Source: Clostridia bacterium (GTDB lineage: Bacteria; Bacillota; Clostridia; Oscillospirales; CAG-272). From it: a DNA stretch of 64,000 nt. Under the pieces are notes generated by a model. The model did no database searches. It saw only the letters and a program-made list of their open reading frames with translations, and was not told where the DNA came from. Shown in pieces: positions 42,228 through 50,974 of this stretch (positions are counted from its first letter, which is position 1; each line of letters begins with the position of its first letter). Made by a program: the position numbers and the translations under genes. The stretch covers positions 1 to 64,000 of the forward strand of contig JAFUIQ010000010.1 of assembly GCA_017468385.1 (NCBI GenBank). Direction: 5' to 3'.

Positions 42228-43106
42228 ATGTCTATTTTTGATGCTTTCAAAAATATTATGAAAAGCAACAAATCGCTCAAGGCGGAAATTGCCGCTTTGG
42301 CAAAAAATGAAATTGTCATGAAAACGGATGCTTCTGTCGAAAGCCTCGCGCCCAACAAAAGCAAATTGGGTGGAAAACCGTGGCTTCCGCAGGATTTCGT
42401 ATGGCCCACATTTACCAGCAAGGATGATGACATAACACGTCCTTTGTCGTTCCTTTGCCAAATCAATTTGGAAGACGTTGCCCCCTTCGACTGGGACAGA
42501 TTGCTTCCTGCCACAGGCATTTTGTACTTTTTCTACGAGTTTGAGGCCTCCACGTGGGGATTTGATCCGCGGGACAAAGGGAGCGCACGAGTATTTTATT
42601 TTGAGGAAACCGATGGATTCGCCCCCATGGAATGGCCCACCGACATAGAAGATAATTTCATCGTGCCGGAAATCGCGGTGCGCTTTTCCTCCAAAACCTC
42701 CTACCCCTCCTATGAGGAATTGGAAATGCACACCCCGACAGAGTGTGATTGGGACGATTACGATGAGCTTCTGGAAAGCATGGGAGTGGATCTGGACGAA
42801 GCAGATCACAAGCTCCTGGGCTATGCCAATCTCATTCAAGGAGAAATGCTGACGGAGTGCGAACGGGTGAGCCGCGGATTGTACTGCGGCAATGCGGAAA
42901 GTTATCAAAACACGCCGGACGATGTAAAAGCAAGCATCCATGCCTGCAGCAAGGACTGGACACTGCTGCTGCAGCTGGAAACGCTTGAGACGGATGACTG
43001 GGAATGGATGTGGGGAGACTGCGGTATGCTGTACTTCTACATCAAAAAGCAGGATCTGGCTGAAAAACGGTTTGAGAACTTCTGGTTTTCCCTGCAGTGC
43101 GGCTGA
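42228..43106 (+). CDS. DUF1963 (YwqG-type) protein
   Basis: A 292-residue soluble protein of the DUF1963 family. Typical sequence includes SKLGGKPWLP, PLSFLCQINLEDVAPFD, LPATGILYFFYEF, and near the end WTLLLQLETL...WGDCGMLYFYIKKQDL. The function of the family is unknown; it often occurs with toxin-immunity or surface systems. Slightly AT-richer than its neighbours. AAGGAG precedes the ATG. Confidence 0.88.
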   Translation: MSIFDAFKNIMKSNKSLKAEIAALAKNEIVMKTDASVESLAPNKSKLGGKPWLPQDFVWPTFTSKDDDITRPLSFLCQINLEDVAPFDWDRLLPATGILYFFYEFEASTWGFDPRDKGSARVFYFEETDGFAPMEWPTDIEDNFIVPEIAVRFSSKTSYPSYEELEMHTPTECDWDDYDELLESMGVDLDEADHKLLGYANLIQGEMLTECERVSRGLYCGNAESYQNTPDDVKASIHACSKDWTLLLQLETLETDDWEWMWGDCGMLYFYIKKQDLAEKRFENFWFSLQCG

Positions 43107-43137
43107 CCCATCGCCGGGAACCACCCATACTTGCTGT

Positions 43138-43177
43138 ACAAAAAACAGCAGGAGAGTCTATCTCCTGCCGTTTTTTA
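43138..43177. terminator. Bidirectional terminator
   Basis: AAAAAACAGCAGGAG and CTCCTGCCGTTTTTT pair around AGTCTAT. It separates the DUF1963 gene from the convergent ABC operon. Confidence 0.9.
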
Positions 43178-43182
43178 TTTGA

Positions 43183-44724
43183 TTACTCTTTTGCGTAGGA
43201 ATTGACATCCAGACCGGCCAGCACCTTGTTCGCGTCGGACGCGATCTTCTCGATCAGATCGGTGAGCACATAGAACTCGCCGTATCCGTTGACCGTCATC
43301 AGGGCCCGGCGGCCGGAGCCGGAGTAGGGATAGAATTTATACACCGTATCCTCACCATTCAGATTGGTAATCGTGAAAGTGAGCAGGCAATTCTTCTCGT
43401 CCGCTGTCAAAGCGGCGATTTCATCCTCACTCAAGGGCACATAATCCTCGATCTTGACGGACAGGAGTGTGCGGAAGAACTGGCGGAAGTTGACTACATC
43501 CGCATTGGGAATGAACTTGCCGGTGCTGCACTGCACATCCAGCGTATTGTTGCCCGCCTCATCCTTGCCGTGGGTGAGATCGAACTTTACATCCGCACCC
43601 GCGCCGTGGATCTCCATGGCGGATACGGTGATGATCCACTGCTGGAAGGGATATTTCTCCAGCCAGGCCAGCAGATCCTTCTCCAGATAGGTGCAGGAGG
43701 ATGCCGGCACCGCCACGATCTTCTCGGGGAACAAGCTGGACACCACGTTATACGTACCGTCCGGCTGTTTTTCGCTGAAATACAGGATCACAGGGGTCCC
43801 GTCCACGTCAAAACTGACTTTATACGGGGCGGGGGCTGCATTCTTATCATGCATATCGGGCAAGCCGCACGCCAGATACTCCTCGGATGTGGGCATCAGG
43901 TGCAGAACCGATGTGCCCGTCAGATTGATGTAGGAGAACAGCACTTCGTAATACAGATCCTCGTTGGGATAGTATCCCTCGGGATAGGACATCACGTTTT
44001 CCACCAGTGCCTGCGCGTTCACCCGCTCGCTCTCAGGCACCTGAGAGATATGGATGAATTTCTCGCCGCTGCGCTCGATGACAAAGTTGTCCACCGTCAG
44101 ATAGCTTTCCTGGCTCAATCCGGCGATCAGAATGCCCGATGTCATATACTCGATGGAAGCGAGAACGCCGTCCTCCAGGGTGGTATCCAGCACGTACACG
44201 CTCCGTCTGCCTTCCAGCATAACGTAATAGCCGCCGCCGGTGAGCAGATCGTATCCCACCGCCACCCGGTAACTCTTGCCGGCGGTGGTGGTCAGTGTCC
44301 AGTAGGCACGGGGGTTATCCAGGCCGTACTCTTTCAGTTCCTTGTCGCTGGCGTTATCCACAACTTTGACCTTGGCCAGCGGATAGCCCACGCTGGTGAC
44401 CAGATTGGCAAACTTGGTCTGATCGTAAGCTACGCCTTCGTAGCCGCGGAGCTGGAATGTACCGTCCTTGTCCAGATAGAACTCGTAGGAGCCGTGCTCG
44501 TTCTCGATTTTCAGAGATTTCATGGACTCGCGCTCCACCTGGGGATACATCATATAGCGGTCGTTCAGTCCGATGATCTCGCCGTCCACGGTTTCGGGCG
44601 GATTGGTGTCATCCCCCGCCTCTCCGCTTTCCACCAGCGGAACCACTACGACAAAGTAGGCAATGACAAGCACCGCGAACAGAATCGCGAGCAAAATCAG
44701 TTTTTTCTTCTGTTTCGACATCAT
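43183..44724 (-). CDS. DUF4340 protein of a GldG-type ABC system
   Basis: A 513-residue protein with one N-terminal membrane helix at about 8-30 and a large extracytoplasmic part. Residues 70-230 match the DUF4340 pattern (KIENEHGSYEFYLDKDGTFQLRGYEG, ELKEYGLDNPRAYWTLTT). These proteins occur at the end of operons with GldA/F/G-like ABC genes; the role is unknown. ATG 44724 overlaps the stop of the previous gene as ATGA. Confidence 0.85.
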   Translation of the reverse strand: MMSKQKKKLILLAILFAVLVIAYFVVVVPLVESGEAGDDTNPPETVDGEIIGLNDRYMMYPQVERESMKSLKIENEHGSYEFYLDKDGTFQLRGYEGVAYDQTKFANLVTSVGYPLAKVKVVDNASDKELKEYGLDNPRAYWTLTTTAGKSYRVAVGYDLLTGGGYYVMLEGRRSVYVLDTTLEDGVLASIEYMTSGILIAGLSQESYLTVDNFVIERSGEKFIHISQVPESERVNAQALVENVMSYPEGYYPNEDLYYEVLFSYINLTGTSVLHLMPTSEEYLACGLPDMHDKNAAPAPYKVSFDVDGTPVILYFSEKQPDGTYNVVSSLFPEKIVAVPASSCTYLEKDLLAWLEKYPFQQWIITVSAMEIHGAGADVKFDLTHGKDEAGNNTLDVQCSTGKFIPNADVVNFRQFFRTLLSVKIEDYVPLSEDEIAALTADEKNCLLTFTITNLNGEDTVYKFYPYSGSGRRALMTVNGYGEFYVLTDLIEKIASDANKVLAGLDVNSYAKE

Positions 44725-46217
44725 GCGTGCTTTCTCCTTACCCAAATCACCAGTCCGGTGACTGCGGCGATGGCGGGGAACACCAGCGTCATGGCCACGG
44801 TCCAGTCATTGGCCTCGGCGGTGGTGATATCCAGCGTAGTGTCATCGAACACCTTGAATTTGATATCTGCCAACACCTTTTCCCGTCCGGTAGCCTTCAT
44901 GGTGGAGGACAGAATATCGCTGTTGGCATAGGCATTGCTGAGCAGGTACTTGCTGTCAGCAAAGGCGGAGGAGCCGCTGACAATTACGTAGGAATAATAC
45001 TCCTCGTTATCGATGATCCGGGACTCCCGGGACAAGGTCAGCAGATTGAAGGAGCCCGTCTCGGTGACGGCACCGTCGTATACCGCCTCGGCGGTATCGT
45101 AGGTGGTCAGAATGGCGGACACATCGCGGGCACCGGATGTACTGCCGCCCTCCTCCCACAGAATCCGGATAGGCATGCTGTAGCGGGAGATGGTCTTGGG
45201 GAGGGTATCCAGATTGCGGGTCAGGTCCTTATAGATGGAGCTGCCCAGGGTAGTCGTTTCATACTTGGCCACCACGGACATACCGTCGGTGGAGATGGAG
45301 TGCTCCGTATCGCGGATCACCGTATCCGGGGTAAAGCCCACGCCCCACTCCTCCAGGAACTCGGAGAGGTTATTCAGGCGGGCGGCGTTATCGGGATCGG
45401 CAAACACAAGCAGGCAGCCGAACTTATCGAGGAAACGGTCCAGCTTGCGGATTTCGTTGGCGGATTCGTCGTCCGCCTCCGCCCCGATAAAGTCGTAGAC
45501 GGGATTGTTGATGATGACGATGCGGGCATCCTCATCGATCTCTTCCTTCGCCAGATTGATGGTACGAACATCAAAGCCGTTCTCCGCGAAGAGATTGAAC
45601 AGCTCCGCGGCGGACTGGCCGATGGACTCACCATGCTCGCTGGTGAAGTACACGATGGGCAACTCGGTGCTGGTCACCTGCAGAATGGCGGAAACAAACT
45701 TCTTCTCGCCGGAGTAGGCCCAGACGGAGCCGTCATCCGGATTGGTGGTGAAAAAGGACTGCAGGCCGTACACGATCACCTCGGTACCGGATTCCACGAT
45801 GACGGAAGTGGTATAGATCTCCGTGGCGGTATTGGTACGGAAACGCTCGAAGAAGGAGCGGTTTTTCACGATATCCTTGCAAGTCACGTGGACATTGTCG
45901 AACTCTGTCTCCAGCTGCAGAGCGGTATTGTAGACAAACTGGCTGTAGATGCTGTTGTCGCCCTGCATGAGCACGTCCGGCTCGCTGGCGAAGTAGATGT
46001 TGATCTCCTCATCCACATCGGCGAGGATCTCTTTGGTGGCATCGCAGAGGGTGAAGATCTCCTCCTTCGTCATATCGATATACCACATATACCGATTGGC
46101 CAGAGCGGTGAAGATGATATTGAATACCACCACAACGGCAATGAATGCCGCGGTGAATGCGGTGGCGGTGCTTCCGTAGCGGAAGCTTTTCGTTTTGAAA
46201 AATCCGTTTCTGTTCAT
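44721..46217 (-). CDS. GldG-like ABC transporter auxiliary protein
   Basis: A 498-residue protein with a membrane helix near 20-40, a long extracytoplasmic region and a C-terminal helix (TVAMTLVFPAIAAVTGLVIWVRRKH). Residues 45-300 fit the GldG/ABC_transp_aux pattern (YIDMTKEEIFTLCDATKEILADVDEEINIYF, RIVIINNPVYDF). It works with the permease and ATPase upstream; cargo is unknown. Confidence 0.86.
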   Translation of the reverse strand: MNRNGFFKTKSFRYGSTATAFTAAFIAVVVVFNIIFTALANRYMWYIDMTKEEIFTLCDATKEILADVDEEINIYFASEPDVLMQGDNSIYSQFVYNTALQLETEFDNVHVTCKDIVKNRSFFERFRTNTATEIYTTSVIVESGTEVIVYGLQSFFTTNPDDGSVWAYSGEKKFVSAILQVTSTELPIVYFTSEHGESIGQSAAELFNLFAENGFDVRTINLAKEEIDEDARIVIINNPVYDFIGAEADDESANEIRKLDRFLDKFGCLLVFADPDNAARLNNLSEFLEEWGVGFTPDTVIRDTEHSISTDGMSVVAKYETTTLGSSIYKDLTRNLDTLPKTISRYSMPIRILWEEGGSTSGARDVSAILTTYDTAEAVYDGAVTETGSFNLLTLSRESRIIDNEEYYSYVIVSGSSAFADSKYLLSNAYANSDILSSTMKATGREKVLADIKFKVFDDTTLDITTAEANDWTVAMTLVFPAIAAVTGLVIWVRRKHA

Positions 46218-46241
46218 GGCGTCAATCTCCTTTCCCTCAAA

Positions 46242-46946
46242 TCACGACCAGCGTCTCTTCTCGAAGACGCGGACGGACAAAAACAGGAACACGACGCAGA
46301 TGGATGCATAATACACCACAGCACCGAAATCAAATATGCCGTAGGTGAAATTCATATAGCGGCTGTAGATGGACACCCAGTCCAGCACCAGACGGACGGC
46401 ATAGGAATCGATGATGTTATTGAGCATGGCCACGATCATCAGCGCCAGAAGGATACCGATGGTACCGAAGGAGGCGGTGAACTGATTCTCCGTCAAACTG
46501 GATACAAAGATGCCGATGGAGATGAAAGTCATGCCGATGAGCACCATGGCGATAAGGGAGCCCCAGGCACGTGCCCAGTTCACATCCCCGTACAACGACA
46601 TGGGATAGAAATACAGAGAGGAAACCAGCAGAGTGCCGAAGAACATAGTGAAGGCGGCGAAGAATTTGGCCATCACCATACCGGGCAGGGACACCGGCGC
46701 GGTCAGAAGCAGCTGCTCCGTGCGGGTGCGGCGCTCCTCCGCGAAGGTTTTCATGGTCAGAAGGGGCAGAATCACGATGTAGGCAAACATCAGAATCTGG
46801 AAATAGAGGGAAACATCGGAGGACTGCACCTGCAGGGTAGTCAAAGCAAAGCTGAAACCGGATGCAGCCAGGAACACGGCGATAAACACATATCCGATGG
46901 GGGTGGTGAAATACGAACGCATTTCCCGTTTATAAATAGCGAACAT
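46242..46946 (-). CDS. ABC transporter permease (GldF/NatB-like)
   Basis: A 234-residue membrane protein with six hydrophobic segments. It starts MFAIYKREMRSYFTTPIGYVFIAVF, typical of ABC-2 permeases of this group, and has MKTFAEERRTRTEQLLLTAPVS in the first cytoplasmic loop. It lies between the ATPase gene (37 bases upstream) and the GldG-like gene (24 bases downstream). Confidence 0.92.
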   Translation of the reverse strand: MFAIYKREMRSYFTTPIGYVFIAVFLAASGFSFALTTLQVQSSDVSLYFQILMFAYIVILPLLTMKTFAEERRTRTEQLLLTAPVSLPGMVMAKFFAAFTMFFGTLLVSSLYFYPMSLYGDVNWARAWGSLIAMVLIGMTFISIGIFVSSLTENQFTASFGTIGILLALMIVAMLNNIIDSYAVRLVLDWVSIYSRYMNFTYGIFDFGAVVYYASICVVFLFLSVRVFEKRRWS

Positions 46947-46983
46947 TGTCGTACTCTCTCTTTCGTTACGGAATTATTCCGAC

Positions 46984-47955
46984 TCAGGCGCGATTCCGGC
47001 GCTCGCCGGCCATCTTCTTTTTGGTATCGGCTTCCATCAGCTTCACGAACACATCCTCCAGGGACATGCCCACGGCTTCCAGGCCGAGAATGGGCCAGTT
47101 CTTGGCTGCCAGGGCAAAGAACAGGGATTTGCGCACATCCACGCCCGGCTCGCTTTCGATATGATATGTAAAGCTATCCAGTTCCCGCTCTCCCACCGCA
47201 TCGGCGCGAAGCACGCCGGGGATGCCCTTGAGGGTGGCGAGAACTTCTCTCTGGGGACCGCAGATCTTCACGCTGTACAGCCGGCCGTCCTCCACCACGC
47301 GGGTGATGTTTTCCGTTTTCTCATCGGCCACGATCTTGCCCTGGTTGATAATGACGATCCGATCCGCCACGGCCTGCACCTCCGGCAGGATGTGGGTGGA
47401 CAGAATGACGGTGTGATCCGATCCCAGATTGCGGATCAGATTGCGGATCTCGATGATCTGCTTGGGGTCCAGGCCGACGGTAGGCTCGTCGAAGATCAGC
47501 ACCTTGGGATTGCCCACGAGAGCCTGGGCGATGCCCACTCTCTGGCGGTATCCCTTGGAGAGGTTCTTGATGAGGCGGCCGCGGACGTCGGCGATTTTTG
47601 TGACCTCGCAGACCTCCTTCAGATGCTTTTCCCGGTTGAGGGTGCATTTCTTCAGATCGTAGACGAAGTTCAGATACTCGTCCACCTTCATATCCACGTA
47701 CAAAGGCGGCTGCTCCGGCAGAAAGCCGATCAGCTTTTTCGCCTCGTAGGGGCTTTCCAGCACATCGATGCCGCCCACCTTTACCGTACCGGAGGTGGAG
47801 GACAGATAGCCGGTGAGGATATTCATGGTTGTACTTTTGCCCGCGCCGTTGGGGCCCAGGAATCCGACGATTTCGCCCTTACCCACGGAAAAGCTGATAT
47901 CGTCCACGGCGAATTTGGCGCCGTACCGTTTGACCAGATGACTGATTTCGATCAT
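46984..47955 (-). CDS. ABC transporter ATP-binding protein
   Basis: A 323-residue ATPase. Walker A is GPNGAGKST near 35-43, the Q-loop is FLPEQPPLY, the signature is NLSKGYRQRVG, Walker B is VLIFDEPTVGLDP and the H-loop is STHILPE. The C-terminal 95 residues are an accessory domain ending near ALAAKNWPILGLEAVGMSLEDVFVKL. GGAG precedes ATG 47955. It is the first gene of the ATPase-permease-GldG-DUF4340 operon. Confidence 0.95.
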   Translation of the reverse strand: MIEISHLVKRYGAKFAVDDISFSVGKGEIVGFLGPNGAGKSTTMNILTGYLSSTSGTVKVGGIDVLESPYEAKKLIGFLPEQPPLYVDMKVDEYLNFVYDLKKCTLNREKHLKEVCEVTKIADVRGRLIKNLSKGYRQRVGIAQALVGNPKVLIFDEPTVGLDPKQIIEIRNLIRNLGSDHTVILSTHILPEVQAVADRIVIINQGKIVADEKTENITRVVEDGRLYSVKICGPQREVLATLKGIPGVLRADAVGERELDSFTYHIESEPGVDVRKSLFFALAAKNWPILGLEAVGMSLEDVFVKLMEADTKKKMAGERRNRA

Positions 47956-48024
47956 AATAATCTCCATGCCGCTGTGCGGCGTAAAATATCGTACAGAGAA
48001 GCGGCAAATTGCCGCACATAGTTC

Positions 48025-48030
48025 ATTATA
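48025..48030 (-). promoter_or_regulatory. Extended -10 promoter of the ABC operon
   Basis: On the minus strand TATAAT preceded by TGC, about 70 bases before the ATPase gene. No good -35. Confidence 0.55.
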
Positions 48031-48145
48031 GCACACATTTATAAATAAATCTTGAACATTTCCATATAATATGGGAAATCGGGGATGCAGATTTTCCACC
48101 CGGGCAGATTTATGGGAAATTTTTCTTCAATTCGTATATTAACAA

Positions 48146-48174
48146 TGGACGAAAGAGGAAGAATGTGTTATAAT
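48146..48174 (+). promoter_or_regulatory. Promoter of gpmI
   Basis: TGGACG, 17 bases, TATAAT. It implies a leader of about 175 bases. Confidence 0.65.
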
Positions 48175-48197
48175 GGGGTGTGATCGAATTCCAATAT

Positions 48198-48260
48198 GGG
48201 GAGGAAGGGACCATTCGAGTTCGCGCATACACGAACTCGCAACGCCGAAGTTTCCTCTCC
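48198..48260 (+). promoter_or_regulatory. Structured leader of gpmI
   Basis: GGGGAGGAA (48198-48206) can pair with TTCCTCTCC (48252-48260), and inside it CGAGTTCG (48216-48223) pairs perfectly with CGAACTCG (48232-48239). No poly-T follows and no known riboswitch class is recognised. The remaining leader to 48350 is AT-rich. Confidence 0.5.
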
Positions 48261-48357
48261 CTCCGCAAAAGAAAAACGATTTATTAAGGCTTTGCCCTAT
48301 AAATACCCGCGTAATTCATTACCGGAGATATATTATTTACTTTAAGGAGATTCCCCT

Positions 48358-50007
48358 ATGAGCAAACTGGAAAAAACCGCATTCGCCGGCGTACAGGGCC
48401 CGGTACTCACCATCGTTATGGACGGTGTAGGCCTCACCGCAGAGAGCGAAACCAACGCCGTATCCCGCGCATATATGCCCAATCTGAAGCGCGTGATGGC
48501 TTCCTATCCCACCGTAAAACTGAAGGCACACGGCACCGCTGTCGGTCTGCCGTCTGACGACGACATGGGCAACTCCGAGGTTGGCCACAACGCGCTGGGC
48601 TCCGGCCAGGTATTCGCACAGGGCGCGAAGCTGGTATCCCAGTCCATCGAATCCGGAAAAATGTTTGCCTCCGCCGCATGGCAGGAGATCACATCCAACG
48701 TAAAGGACGGCGGCACCCTCCACTTCCTGGGTCTGTTCTCCGACGGCAACGTGCACTCCCACATCGATCATCTGAAGGCGATGCTGGTCCGCGCCAAGGA
48801 AGACGGCGTAGCCAAGGTGCGCGTGCACATCCTTTTGGACGGCCGTGACGTGGGCGAGACTTCCGCTCTCGATTACGTAGAGCCCTTTGAGGCATTCATC
48901 GCTGCGATGCGGGACGGCTCCTTCGATATCAAGATTGCCTCCGGCGGCGGACGCATGCAGATCACCATGGACCGCTACGAAGCCAACTGGGCCATGGTAG
49001 AGCTGGGCTGGAAGACCCACGTTCTGGGCGAGGGCAGACAGTTCGCATCCGCGAAAGAGGCTATTGAGACCTACCGTGCGGAGACCAAGGCCATCGACCA
49101 GGATCTGCCGCCCTTCGTAATTGCCGAGAACGGCCAGCCTGTGGGCACCATCGAGGACGGTGACAGCGTGGTATTCTTCAACTTCCGCGGCGACCGCGCC
49201 ATCGAAATTTCCAAGACCTTTGAGGCCGGTGCGGATTTCGACAAGTTCGATCGGGTACGCGCGCCCAAGGTAGCCTATGCGGGCATGCTGGAATACGACG
49301 GCGATCTTCACATTCCCTCCCGCTATCTGGTCAATCCCCCGGAGATCACGAACACCATGGGTGAGTATCTGGCGGACACCGGCGTGGCACAGTACGCCAT
49401 CTCCGAAACCCAGAAATACGGCCACGTGACCTACTTCTGGAACGGCAACAAGTCCGGCAAGTTCTCTGAGGAATTGGAAACCTATGTGGAGATTCCCTCC
49501 GACATCGTTCCCTTTGAGCAGCGTCCGTGGATGCAGTGCGCACTGATTACCGATGCGCTGATTGACGCACTGAAGAGCGGCAAGTATCCCTGCCTGAGAG
49601 TGAACTTCCCCAACGGCGACATGGTGGGGCACACCGGATCTCTGGCGGCCACCATCTGCTCTCTGGAAGCGCTGGATCTGCAGCTGGGCCGCATTCTGTC
49701 CGTGGTGGATGAACTGCACGGCGTGGCACTGATCACCGCAGACCACGGCAACGCGGATGAGATGGCTGAGTTGGATAAGAAAACCGGCGCGCCCAAGATG
49801 AACAAGGACGGCTCCTACAAGGCAAAGACCAGCCACACTCTGAATCCCGTTCCGCTGGTGATCTACGACAACTTCTACGCCGATGCCTACACTGTCAAGG
49901 AAGATAAGGGCACCTTCGGTCTGTCCAACGTAGCCGCTACCGCGGTGAATCTGCTGGGATATGCGGCACCCGAGATGTGGGACGAAAGCGTTCTTAATTT
50001 GAAATAA
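48358..50007 (+). CDS. gpmI: 2,3-bisphosphoglycerate-independent phosphoglycerate mutase
   Basis: A 549-residue metal-dependent glycolytic enzyme that converts 3-phosphoglycerate to 2-phosphoglycerate. The phosphorylated serine is Ser73 in DDDMGNSEVGHNALG. Other motifs are LDGRDVGETSA, ASGGGRMQITMDRYEANW, NFRGDRAIE, NGDMVGHTG and ITADHGNADEM. It is longer than the usual 510 residues and, from memory, reads closer to plant and trypanosomatid enzymes (GDLHIPSRYLVNPP, SETQKYGHVTYFWNGN, EIPSDIVPFEQRPWM) than to Bacillus GpmI. AAGGAG precedes the ATG. Confidence 0.96.
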   Translation: MSKLEKTAFAGVQGPVLTIVMDGVGLTAESETNAVSRAYMPNLKRVMASYPTVKLKAHGTAVGLPSDDDMGNSEVGHNALGSGQVFAQGAKLVSQSIESGKMFASAAWQEITSNVKDGGTLHFLGLFSDGNVHSHIDHLKAMLVRAKEDGVAKVRVHILLDGRDVGETSALDYVEPFEAFIAAMRDGSFDIKIASGGGRMQITMDRYEANWAMVELGWKTHVLGEGRQFASAKEAIETYRAETKAIDQDLPPFVIAENGQPVGTIEDGDSVVFFNFRGDRAIEISKTFEAGADFDKFDRVRAPKVAYAGMLEYDGDLHIPSRYLVNPPEITNTMGEYLADTGVAQYAISETQKYGHVTYFWNGNKSGKFSEELETYVEIPSDIVPFEQRPWMQCALITDALIDALKSGKYPCLRVNFPNGDMVGHTGSLAATICSLEALDLQLGRILSVVDELHGVALITADHGNADEMAELDKKTGAPKMNKDGSYKAKTSHTLNPVPLVIYDNFYADAYTVKEDKGTFGLSNVAATAVNLLGYAAPEMWDESVLNLK

Positions 50008-50021
50008 TCAAACGGGAACAT

Positions 50022-50057
50022 GGGGAGGGGCTTTTTGAAAAAAGTCCCTCCCCAAAC
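50022..50057 (+). terminator. G/C-rich hairpin after gpmI
   Basis: GGGGAGGGGCTTTTT and AAAAAGTCCCTCCCC pair, without a trailing T run. It may be a weak terminator or a member of a dispersed hairpin family. Confidence 0.5.
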
Positions 50058-50102
50058 CCCACCGCAAAAACTGTAAAACCATTCCCGAAAGGAGATTCTC
50101 CC

Positions 50103-50915
50103 GTGTTTTACCGTGACGGAATTCTGGAAAAATGTTCCCTTCTGGACGAGGGGGATCTGTACCACGGCTTCTCCACCCGGGAGGGCGGCGTCAGCACCCT
50201 TCCCCACACCGCGACGATGAACGTAGCGGAGGGGCACGGAGATCCCCACGAGGTGGTGCGGGAGAACATCCGCATTCTGGCCAGCACGCTGACAGATGGA
50301 AAATGGGATGAGCGCGCTGTAGTCTGCGCCCCCCAGATCCACTCCGCCATCATCCGCCCGGTCACGGACACGGACCGGGGATGTGGCGTGATCCTGCCCC
50401 ACGGGGGCGAGGGGGATGGGTTCATCACCGACACCCCGGGCATCCTTTTAATGATCCGCGTGGCGGACTGCGTACCGATTCTGTACTCTGCCCGCCGGGC
50501 GGACGGATCGCCCATCGTATGCGCCACCCACGCCGGGTGGCGGGGAACGGTAGCCGGCATCGCCGATGCGGCGGTAAAGCAGATCGTCGGGATGGGCGGT
50601 GAGATCGACTCGATCCGCTGTGCCATCGGCCAGGCGATCCACGACTGCTGTTACGAGGTAGGCGAGGATTTTCGGGAGGCGGTAACGGCAGCCCAAGGGC
50701 AATCCTTTGCGGATGCACACATCCGATTCCGTGAGGGCAAGTTATTCGCCGACGTGCCCGGCATGAACCGCACCCTTCTTCTGGCCGCCGGTGTGCGGGA
50801 GGATCACATCGACATCTCCCCGGCCTGCACCGCCTGCCAGCCCCATTTGTATCACTCCCACCGGGCATCCCGCGGCATGCGGGGCGCCATGGGTGCCCTC
50901 ATCGGCATCCGCTGA
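50103..50915 (+). CDS. pgeF: Peptidoglycan editing factor (PgeF/YfiH, laccase domain)
   Basis: A 270-residue protein. In other bacteria PgeF removes wrongly placed L-serine from peptidoglycan precursors, and relatives have purine nucleoside phosphorylase activity. Signatures are HGFSTREGGVS, the metal-site Cys in RVADCVPIL, THAGWRGTV with the ligand His, and ACTACQPHLYHSHRASRG. The start is GTG at 50103 with AAAGGAG ten bases upstream. Confidence 0.92.
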   Translation: MFYRDGILEKCSLLDEGDLYHGFSTREGGVSTLPHTATMNVAEGHGDPHEVVRENIRILASTLTDGKWDERAVVCAPQIHSAIIRPVTDTDRGCGVILPHGGEGDGFITDTPGILLMIRVADCVPILYSARRADGSPIVCATHAGWRGTVAGIADAAVKQIVGMGGEIDSIRCAIGQAIHDCCYEVGEDFREAVTAAQGQSFADAHIRFREGKLFADVPGMNRTLLLAAGVREDHIDISPACTACQPHLYHSHRASRGMRGAMGALIGIR

Positions 50916-50974
50916 ATTCATGAATTCCATATTGTACGAAAGGAAATTCCCGCTTTGCGGGATAGGTATGAAAC

